Below, piece after piece: positions 1 to 5,812 of a stretch of 8,140 bases of DNA. The notes beneath the pieces are model-generated. The model did no database searches, was not told where the DNA came from, and saw nothing but the letters and a program-made list of their open reading frames with translations. Numbering within the stretch: the stretch's first letter is position 1; every line of letters begins with the position of its first letter. The stretch is from CAZTTH01 sp964615975 (lineage in GTDB: Bacteria > Verrucomicrobiota > Lentisphaeria > JABSQK01 > JAJFLO01). A program made the position numbers and the translations under genes. The stretch lies in contig CAZTTH010000090.1 of assembly GCA_964615975.1 (NCBI GenBank), positions 1 through 8,140 of the forward strand. Direction: 5' to 3'.

Positions 1-37
1 TTCTCCTCAATCTGGGGAATTGTCAAACTTTTCATGT

Positions 38-55
38 CCCCCAGCGAGCTGGGGG
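38..55. repeat. Perfect GC-rich palindrome (8-bp stem)
   Basis: The arms CCCCCAGC and GCTGGGGG are perfectly complementary around a 2-base centre (in practice a 4-base loop with a 7-bp stem). On the plus strand the hairpin is followed by TTTACCTTTCT, which is only loosely U-rich. It could therefore be a weak terminator for a plus-strand gene left of the window, or a lone intergenic palindromic repeat. A single CRISPR-repeat-like unit was considered and not supported. The inverted repeat is certain; its function is unknown. Confidence 0.6.
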
Positions 56-163
56 TTTACCTTTCTAATTAATGGGTGATGATACAACCGCGGAATAGGG
101 AGCATCCGAGATCAAACCTGTTTACCATTGCTTTAAATTGCAATTACTGTATGGCGGCACATC

Positions 164-227
164 GGAGGGCGGGTTTTCTCACCCGCCATAAATCAGAAAT
201 CCGGACAGACAGGAATGTCCGCCTTCC
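164..227. repeat. Compound hairpin repeat downstream of the CorC-family gene
   Basis: Three nested or adjacent inverted repeats lie in 64 bases. GGCGGGT (168-174) pairs perfectly with ACCCGCC (181-187). CGGACA (202-207) pairs perfectly with TGTCCG (216-221). An outer pair, GGAGGGCGG (164-172) with CCGCCTTCC (219-227), matches at 8 of 9 positions and competes with the two inner hairpins. The element starts 13 bases past the stop codon of the minus-strand gene at 240-1562, so it would form the 3' end of that transcript. No U-run follows either hairpin on the minus strand, so a classical intrinsic terminator is not supported. An mRNA-stabilising structure or a dispersed REP-like repeat fits better. 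The structures are read directly; the role is inferred. Confidence 0.6.
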
Positions 228-239
228 ATTAGCATTTTT

Positions 240-1562
240 TTATTTTTTCAGCACAATCTGCGCTTCCAACACTTTTTGCCGGCGAATCTTACGCACCAGG
301 ATCCGGATGCCGGCATCCTCGATGACATCCCCGCCTTGCACTGGATGCTTGAGGCGGCTGGCAATCCAATCCGCCAGATGTTTGGGATCACTGGAGCCCG
401 CATTTTTCCCCAATTTAATCCCGGTCAACTCTTGAATTCGCGCCAAAGAATTGCCGCCGCCAACGATCCACCCGGTCCCGGCAGGCATGATCGTCGACGG
501 CAGTCGGTCAAATTCATCCTGAATATCACCGACCAACTCTTCCAGGATGTCCTCCAAAGTAATCATCCCCAGGACCACACCGGCCTGATCGCGCACCAGG
601 CTGATGTGTGTATGTTCCCGCAGCATGGCTTCCAGGCTTTCGGTGATCGGCATGGTTTCTTTTAGAGTGGGAATGGGGCGGAGAATATTGCGCAGATTGG
701 GTTCATTGGGATTTAAATGCAAGGAGGCGACAATATCCTTGAAATTGACATATCCGATTATGGCTTGCGGGTCATGGGCGCGTTCGGTCACGGGAAATCG
801 GGTGTGCATGTTCATATGCGCGGCAATCAAGTTATCGGCCAATGATTCATTGACGGTTAGGATATTGATATTGGCAGCTGGCAGAATGATGTCCCGCACC
901 GGACGTTTTGAGAGATCAGCGGCGCCCAGGATGATGCTTTCTTCCCGTCTGCCGATCAGGCGCAAAGCGCGCGCCAGCCCCGCCATTGCCCGCAATTCAC
1001 CCAGTTCATCGGTTTCAGCAGTATTGACCCCATGCAAGCGCTGCTTCCAGTGGCGTGAGCTCCAGTTCATGAGCGTCTTCACAATTTTCTCAAACAACCA
1101 CACGGCCGGCCACACGGCAAAACTGAACCAGCGCATCAGCGGTGACAACTTCAGACAGACCCATTCCTTGTTTTGCAAGGCAAAAACTTTCGGGACCAAC
1201 TCTCCGAACAGAATGGTGATAAAGGTCAGCGGGAATACCACCAGGGCAATGGCGAGAAACGTGGCGCTCCCTGAGGTCAATTCCAGTTGTTCACGGATCC
1301 AGGGTTCCAATTGTTGTCCCGCCCCGGATCCGCCGGTTGCCGCCGCAATCGCGCCAAATAATGTGATGCCCAGTTGCACAATCGCCAGGCTGGCCTCGAT
1401 ATTCATTTTCATGTGCAAGGCGGCAACCGCTCCGGCGCGATGTTCATTGACCAATAACTGAAGCCGGGCACTGGAAACCGACGCCAGGGCAATCTCATAG
1501 GCGGCAAAAATGCTGTTCATGGCAATCATGACCAGCATAACCGTTATTTCTATTCCCCACAT
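240..1562 (-). CDS. CNNM/CBS/CorC-family (HlyC/CorC) membrane protein, 440 aa
   Basis: This is an integral inner-membrane protein of the CNNM/CorC (hemolysin-C-like) family, whose studied members take part in Mg2+/Co2+ efflux or cation homeostasis. The order is classical. A DUF21/CNNM transmembrane domain spans about residues 1-185, with hydrophobic stretches near 4-30, 58-76, 100-120 and 140-163 and the family motif FGELVPKVFALQNKE at 119-133. A CBS pair follows at about 220-278 and 289-345, the second ending in GMITLEDILEELVGDIQDE. A C-terminal CorC_HlyC domain lies at about 355-430. The length is normal for the family and no break is seen. The start at 1562 is supported by AAGGAG eight bases upstream. 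The gene has its own candidate promoter and is separated by 421 bases from the upstream operon, so it is probably transcribed alone. The substrate ion is not determinable; 'hemolysin' is a legacy name. Confidence 0.95.
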   Translation of the reverse strand: MWGIEITVMLVMIAMNSIFAAYEIALASVSSARLQLLVNEHRAGAVAALHMKMNIEASLAIVQLGITLFGAIAAATGGSGAGQQLEPWIREQLELTSGSATFLAIALVVFPLTFITILFGELVPKVFALQNKEWVCLKLSPLMRWFSFAVWPAVWLFEKIVKTLMNWSSRHWKQRLHGVNTAETDELGELRAMAGLARALRLIGRREESIILGAADLSKRPVRDIILPAANINILTVNESLADNLIAAHMNMHTRFPVTERAHDPQAIIGYVNFKDIVASLHLNPNEPNLRNILRPIPTLKETMPITESLEAMLREHTHISLVRDQAGVVLGMITLEDILEELVGDIQDEFDRLPSTIMPAGTGWIVGGGNSLARIQELTGIKLGKNAGSSDPKHLADWIASRLKHPVQGGDVIEDAGIRILVRKIRRQKVLEAQIVLKK

Positions 1563-1570
1563 GGTTGGAA

Positions 1571-1576
1571 CTCCTT
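1571..1576 (-). promoter_or_regulatory. Ribosome binding site of the CorC-family gene
   Basis: On the minus strand AAGGAG stands 8 bases before the ATG at 1562-1560. This near-ideal Shine-Dalgarno match and spacing fixes the start codon. Confidence 0.8.
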
Positions 1577-1659
1577 ATCATTCGGCGATTATTCACGCGT
1601 GTTCCGTGCTCAATGGCAGGCGCCATCCTGGTCCGTCTCCCGCCCGATTAAAAAGCCAG

Positions 1660-1689
1660 ATTATACTGATGGTTATCAGGTTTTCGTAA
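1660..1689 (-). promoter_or_regulatory. Candidate sigma70-type promoter for the CorC-family gene
   Basis: The minus strand reads TATAAT, a perfect -10 hexamer, at 1665-1660. A weak -35-like TTACGA (3 of 6 to TTGACA) lies at 1689-1684 with an 18-base spacer. Transcription would start near 1652, giving a leader of about 90 bases before the ATG at 1562. The leader contains the palindrome GGCGCC but no riboswitch I recognise. The -10 is the main support; the -35 is poor. Confidence 0.45.
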
Positions 1690-1743
1690 TTTGATGGTTC
1701 TGGTATGGATGTTTTTTGAGTAAATATTCGTATGTATTTATGC

Positions 1744-1923
1744 CGGTTGGAATACAGGCTTTTAGTCTGAATGGCAATAATGCCTGAGCGAGGAGCATCC
1801 TAACCGGATGAACGCGAAACTCCACCAGCTTTAGACTCTACGTTAACCACATACCTGCGGGACTGCAGTTTGGACGTTCATTGCTCTAAGCCAATCCCGC
1901 ATTGCAGGACTGTACTCCAACCG
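1744..1923. repeat. Intergenic repeat element with terminal inverted repeats (~180 bp)
   Basis: The 421-base gap 1563-1983 contains no convincing gene, and this element fills much of it. Its ends are CGGTTGGAATACAG (1744-1757) and CTGTACTCCAACCG (1910-1923), which are inverted copies matching at 13 of 14 positions. With one base of slippage the similarity runs a few bases further outward through TTTA and GC. Inside are small hairpins: GGCA/TGCC (1773-1776, 1781-1784), CATCC/GGATG (1796-1800, 1806-1810), and TGCGGGACT with AATCCCGCA (1856-1864, 1893-1901, 8 of 9). Just outside lies TAATC/GATTA (1939-1943, 1948-1952). The middle holds a 38-base unit repeated inverted at 8103-8140. No transposase is encoded, so it is a non-autonomous (MITE-like) or REP-like dispersed repeat. 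It follows the stop codon of the operon, so it could also form the 3' end of that mRNA. Confidence 0.55.
1817..1854 (-). repeat. 38-bp repeat unit, copy 1
   Basis: Read on the minus strand, these 38 bases match the plus-strand bases 8103-8140 at 33 of 38 positions without gaps. The last 15 bases, AAGCTGGTGGAGTTT, are identical in both. In this copy the frame equivalent to the ATG at 8105 is broken after four codons (ATG TGG TTA ACG TAG). If the unit ever encoded protein, this copy is therefore dead. The second copy runs off the window edge, so the full repeat is probably longer. Confidence 0.75.
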
Positions 1924-1983
1924 CCGCTAAACACATCCTAATCGCTAGATTAAAAGCAGCCGCACATCCTCATCATGCCATGA

Positions 1984-3657
1984 TCAATCCTCCAGCCAAA
2001 TATACATGATGGGGTGAAGATCACGAATATTTTCATGCCATCCTTTGACCTTGGGACTGAGCATCCCCTGACTGACATAGATGTACAAGGGAATTAACGG
2101 AAATTCATCTTCAACCAAAATTCTTTCCATTTGCTGAAACGATTGAAAGCGTTTGTCGCGATCAAGTTCAATCCGGCTTTGTTCCAACAACCGGTCATAA
2201 TTCGGGTTTGACCAGCCGGTGCGGTTGTTGCCGCCCCCGGTTTGCCATAGATCAAAGAAAGTATTCGGATCGAGATAATCGCCGACCCAGCTCGAACGGA
2301 CAATCTGATAGGACAATTGATCCATGTCATTGAGCAGGACTTTCCATTCGGTGTTCCGGAGTTCGACCTGAATGTTGAGATTCCGTTTCCATTGATAGGC
2401 AATGGTTTCCGCGATGCGCTTGTGACTGTCGCTGGTATTATAAAGAATTTCCACCACCGGAAAGGGTTGATGGTGTTCATCGAACCCGGCCGACAGCAAT
2501 AACCGGCGGGCTTCTTCGGGATTATATGCCAGACCGGTGATAGGTTGATATCCGGCGATGGCGGGACAAAACCAGGTCGCCGGCTCCTGGCCGCACTGGA
2601 GCACCTGATCGGTAATGACGGTCCGGTCAATGGCCAGTGATAAAGCCCGGCGCACCCGCTTGTCATCAAACGGCGGTTGGGTAACATTGTAGCGATAGAA
2701 ATAAGTGCCGATGTAGGGACTGACATAATATTCCGCCTGCCGCTGGATCTCATCGCGTTTGGAAAGAGGTATTGAAGGCACCCAATGGAGTTGACCATTG
2801 CGAAATAATTTGTAAACCGTGTCCTGGTCATCATAGGGGAAAATGGTGATTTTGTCGAGCTTGCAAAGCGCATGTTGCCAATAATGCTCATTGCGAATGA
2901 CTTCAATCTTTTGGCGCGGTTCCCATTTCTGCAATTTATAAGCGCCATTGCTCACCAAATGCTCGGGATTAACCCATTGATCGCCATGTTGGCGTATGAG
3001 GGCGATGGGCACGGGGAAGAGCGCGTGAAAAGCCGCTAAATCAAGAAAATAATGGCAGGGACGCGATAATCTCACCTCCAAGGTGAGCGGATTGATAACC
3101 CGGATCCCGGTCTCCTGAAATGTTGCCAGTTTGCCCCGGTAATATTCCTCCGCGCCCGCAATGGGAAAAAGTTGATAGGCATAAGCCGCGCCCGTGGCCG
3201 GGGTGAGCAGCCGCTCCCACGAACGATAAAAATCCATCGCGGTCAAGGGGTCGCCATTGCTCCATTTCGCTTCCGGGCGAAGATTAAAGGTATAGATCAA
3301 TCCATCGGCGCTGATTTGCCACGAATGTGCGACACCGGGGCGGGGCGCCAGGGTTTTGGGATCCAGGTTCACCAATCCTTCAAACAACATACTGACAATC
3401 CGGCTTTCCGGCACTCCTGTAATCAACGCCGGGTCAATGGTTTCCGGTTCGGTATCATTGTTCATCAGCAGATGCTGCACGGTGTTCTGCCAGCGCTGGT
3501 TGGCGGGCTGTAATTCACGCTGCCACTCCATCGCGGTATCGCCCCGGATCATCCCAGGGAAAACCATGAGTAACAGCAATATCTCAGGAAAGGCTGCGCG
3601 CCAATTGCGAACCCGATCACATGATAGATTGATTCGGTGAATTACAGGATATTTCAT
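1984..3657 (-). CDS. OppA-type (SBP_bac_5) periplasmic peptide-binding protein, 557 aa
   Basis: This is a substrate-binding protein of the family-5 extracellular solute-binding class, which delivers oligopeptides and similar ligands to ABC importers. A hydrophobic export segment lies at about residues 21-39 after a basic N-terminus. No lipobox cysteine follows, so a soluble periplasmic protein is expected. The fold runs from about 65 to the end. Family hallmarks are the N-terminal region 68-150 (TIDPAL, LFEGLV, YTFNLRPEAKWSNGDPLTA), the signature FDDKRVRRALSLAIDR at 330-345, and WVGDYLDPNTFFDLW at 457-471. Asp460 in the last motif probably corresponds to the residue that binds the peptide N-terminus in OppA (inference). 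The length is normal. It starts 13 bases after the kinase stop, with a modest AGGAA upstream, and is last in the operon. No permease or ATPase genes adjoin it, so it either serves a distant transporter or acts in sensing. Confidence 0.93.
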   Translation of the reverse strand: MKYPVIHRINLSCDRVRNWRAAFPEILLLLMVFPGMIRGDTAMEWQRELQPANQRWQNTVQHLLMNNDTEPETIDPALITGVPESRIVSMLFEGLVNLDPKTLAPRPGVAHSWQISADGLIYTFNLRPEAKWSNGDPLTAMDFYRSWERLLTPATGAAYAYQLFPIAGAEEYYRGKLATFQETGIRVINPLTLEVRLSRPCHYFLDLAAFHALFPVPIALIRQHGDQWVNPEHLVSNGAYKLQKWEPRQKIEVIRNEHYWQHALCKLDKITIFPYDDQDTVYKLFRNGQLHWVPSIPLSKRDEIQRQAEYYVSPYIGTYFYRYNVTQPPFDDKRVRRALSLAIDRTVITDQVLQCGQEPATWFCPAIAGYQPITGLAYNPEEARRLLLSAGFDEHHQPFPVVEILYNTSDSHKRIAETIAYQWKRNLNIQVELRNTEWKVLLNDMDQLSYQIVRSSWVGDYLDPNTFFDLWQTGGGNNRTGWSNPNYDRLLEQSRIELDRDKRFQSFQQMERILVEDEFPLIPLYIYVSQGMLSPKVKGWHENIRDLHPIMYIWLED

Positions 3658-3670
3658 CAGCGTGTGATTC

Positions 3671-5203
3671 CTAGCTCAACTCCCCAGCGCAGTCCATGGT
3701 CGAGCGTGATTGGGGCAGGGGGAATTTTAATAAAAAGCATACTCCGGTCTGTGGCGCGGGCGGTGTTTCTACCGAGATTTCCCCCTGATGTTCCTCGACA
3801 ATCTGCTTTACCGTCGGCAATCCCAATCCCACGCCAAAGCTTTTGGTACTGAACAAGGGCTCGAATATTTTATTCAGATTTTCGGGTGGAATGCCCGGTC
3901 CGGTATCGGCAATCCGGATGACCAGCTGGCGATTTTGAATCTCGGAAGAAAGGGTGATGATCCTCACTGCTTCTCCACTTTCGGGAGTATCCAGGGCATG
4001 AATGGCATTGGTGATTAAATTAATCAGGCAACGGCGCAGACGTTCAACATCAATTTCATAGTCACAATTGCTCCTCAATTCGCGCTCGACGGTTATGGTA
4101 TTGGGAATATCCAGATCATCAATAACCTCATTCAACCACGGATCAATCGAGGTCAATTTACGTTTTATATTTCCGCCCCGGACGAATTCGAGCTGTTCCT
4201 CGATGATGCGATCGCACCGATGTATATTCCGCTCCAATCTCGCCATGGCTTGAACCACCTCGTCATTGGGCGATTTTAACATCGTCTGCAGGATAAATAG
4301 ACAATTCCGGATCACCCCCAGGGGATTGCGGAGTTCGTGACTGATGGTTGCCATGAGTTGTCCCAGAATCGCCAGTTTTTCCTTGCGGATGAGCTCCTCC
4401 TGAGCCGCGCGCAATTCCATGGTGCGCGCCTGGATGCGTGATTCAAGTTCCTCATTGGCCTGGCGCAATTGATGATCACGATACTGAATCTCCGCCAACA
4501 TGGAATTGAATTCCTGATTTAATATGCCAATTTCATCACCGGTTTCCGCATGAGCACGAATCTCGTAGTTTTTCTGATTCGAGACTTCCTTGGCGGTATC
4601 GACCAGATGCAATATCGGTTTGGAAATAAAACGCTGCAGACGTGATGCAATCGCCAGCGCGATGCATAACGAAAGCGCCAGCACCATCATTGTCACCAGG
4701 GTAAAGGTGCGGCGATGATCGGCCAGTTCCTTACTGCTCGAACGAATAAACACCGCTCCGATTTGATCGCCTTCCAATACAATGGGTGACATATAGGTAG
4801 AATAATGCGGTTCGGAAGAAAATATTTCATGTTGGGGGACTTCGACGGGTATGGGCAATGAATAGCCCGGCTTTTTATAAATCGCAATGATGTTCCCGGT
4901 ACGATCATAAATGCAGGCATCGACGATATGTCTTTCAATTTCCAATCCCTGTAAAATTTGAATGGCTGTTTCCTGATCTTGAAATAAGAGCGCTGCCACG
5001 CTGTTGCGCCCGATCACATGCGCAAGAATACTCAATTTATTTTCGATTGCCTTCTTGATGTAATAGGTATCGAAAACCGCAAAAGCAGTGCTGAGCAGCA
5101 AGATGGCAGTGCCCGTGGTTAACATCATGATCGCCATCAATTTTCGTGGAATGGGCAGATTGGAGAACCAGAGCTGTGGTTTTAGTCGTAAACGGTTTAA
5201 CAT
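3671..5203 (-). CDS. Membrane histidine kinase with CHASE8-like periplasmic domain and HAMP, 510 aa
   Basis: This is a sensor histidine kinase of the inner membrane. TM1 is at about residues 22-45 and TM2 at 167-189. They enclose a periplasmic domain (about 46-166) that resembles CHASE8 as found in YfiN/TpbB: note the stretch HVIGRNSVAALLFQDQETA (62-80) and the later ACIYDRTGNIIAIYKK. A HAMP linker (about 190-242, with GDEIGILNQEFNSMLAEIQ) leads to a coiled coil (243-275). The HisKA domain has phospho-acceptor His289 in SHELRNPLG. The ATPase domain has an N-box with Asn395 and Asn399, G1 motif DTGPGIP (433-439), F-box IFEPLFSTK and G2 motif GVGLGLP. All catalytic motifs are intact. There is no receiver domain and no response regulator gene in the window, so the partner is unknown. 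It lies 13 bases after the YfiR-like gene and 13 before the binding-protein gene. The ribosome site is weak, suggesting translational coupling. By analogy with YfiN, its periplasmic domain may be the target of the adjacent YfiR-like protein (inference). Confidence 0.94.
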   Translation of the reverse strand: MLNRLRLKPQLWFSNLPIPRKLMAIMMLTTGTAILLLSTAFAVFDTYYIKKAIENKLSILAHVIGRNSVAALLFQDQETAIQILQGLEIERHIVDACIYDRTGNIIAIYKKPGYSLPIPVEVPQHEIFSSEPHYSTYMSPIVLEGDQIGAVFIRSSSKELADHRRTFTLVTMMVLALSLCIALAIASRLQRFISKPILHLVDTAKEVSNQKNYEIRAHAETGDEIGILNQEFNSMLAEIQYRDHQLRQANEELESRIQARTMELRAAQEELIRKEKLAILGQLMATISHELRNPLGVIRNCLFILQTMLKSPNDEVVQAMARLERNIHRCDRIIEEQLEFVRGGNIKRKLTSIDPWLNEVIDDLDIPNTITVERELRSNCDYEIDVERLRRCLINLITNAIHALDTPESGEAVRIITLSSEIQNRQLVIRIADTGPGIPPENLNKIFEPLFSTKSFGVGLGLPTVKQIVEEHQGEISVETPPAPQTGVCFLLKFPLPQSRSTMDCAGELS

Positions 5204-5216
5204 GAGAGCATATTCT

Positions 5217-5801
5217 TCATGGTTTTATGATCGCCACATTCAACAAATCCGAACTGATCTTCAACTTCGCCTGTATAATTGCGGTGGGATTGATTTCAAA
5301 TCGAACATTCCCATTGACTTCAATAAAATTGATCATGCCACCCATCTCAATAAAACGGGGAGACTCGCCCACCAGCAAAATGGGTTGAGCGCCAATTTGT
5401 TTCACGATCGTCGGCATCTGCCAACTTTTCTCGGAACTGACAAATAATATTTGACAATCATTGTACGAAGATGTGGCGCCCATGTTTCTGACCTCAATCC
5501 GGCGTCCCCTGATGGTTTTATTTTCAAGATAACCGGCGCCCTCTCTGCCAAACCGAAATGAACCAATAACGCCAAGAACAAAAGGCGTTTTTTCGTCGGC
5601 AAAGGCGGCATCAGGCCAGCTTATAAATTTGGTGAAGTTATGCAGAAAAATGGTTTTGACCTTGTATTCCAAGCTGGTTTTGTTGGCGGTTTCATCCCCG
5701 GGGGCATTGCAGTTCAGGATTAAAAATCCGAGCGTCAATACCCCCATGATAACCCGTGGAGTTCGTAAACAAATCGATTTACTGGCCACTGTGATCTGCA
5801 T
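5217..5801 (-). CDS. YfiR/DUF4154-family periplasmic regulator, 194 aa
   Basis: The protein belongs to the YfiR (DUF4154) family. In Pseudomonas aeruginosa YfiR is a periplasmic repressor of the diguanylate cyclase YfiN. An N-terminal hydrophobic segment (about residues 17-30) indicates export. Cys31 follows it, but the preceding residue is Asn, so a lipoprotein signal is doubtful. The family pattern is then complete: YKVKTIFLHNFTKFISWP (46-63), LGVIGSFRFG (76-85), the conserved DCQILFVSSEK (115-125), ILLVGESPRFIEMGGMINF (141-159) and VRFEINPTAI to KISSDLLNVA near the C-terminus. The length is typical. It begins 11 bases after the receptor stop, with AAGG within the receptor's last bases as ribosome site, and is followed 13 bases later by the kinase. 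The context suggests that it controls the kinase next door rather than a cyclase. The family is clear; the partner is inferred. Confidence 0.93.
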   Translation of the reverse strand: MQITVASKSICLRTPRVIMGVLTLGFLILNCNAPGDETANKTSLEYKVKTIFLHNFTKFISWPDAAFADEKTPFVLGVIGSFRFGREGAGYLENKTIRGRRIEVRNMGATSSYNDCQILFVSSEKSWQMPTIVKQIGAQPILLVGESPRFIEMGGMINFIEVNGNVRFEINPTAIIQAKLKISSDLLNVAIIKP

Positions 5802-5812
5802 CAGAATTTACC

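Noticed and set aside
36..63. Sequence resembling a single type I-E CRISPR repeat (TGT, C-run, stem, G-run, ACC)
   Set aside because: Only one copy is present, no second repeat occurs at a spacer-length distance within the visible sequence, and no cas gene is present. About half the bases differ from the well-known repeats. An ordinary palindrome explains it; sequence left of the window could reopen the question.
99..107. GGAGCATCC also present at 1792-1800, as evidence that the left gap holds another copy of the same element
   Set aside because: Nine matching bases with no extension on either side are too few to claim a repeat.
76..435. 119-codon plus-strand open frame at the left edge
   Set aside because: It overlaps the CorC-family gene on the opposite strand for about half its length, crosses the hairpin repeat, and has no recognisable domain or good ribosome site. 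It is a shadow frame.
604..1461. 285-codon plus-strand open frame
   Set aside because: It lies wholly antisense to the CorC-family gene, whose protein has a complete domain order and motifs. Composition is not protein-like.
1939..1955. Hairpin TAATC/GATTA as terminator of the operon
   Set aside because: On the minus strand the T-rich run precedes the stem instead of following it, and the stem is short and AT-rich. No intrinsic terminator could be supported between 1984 and 1744.
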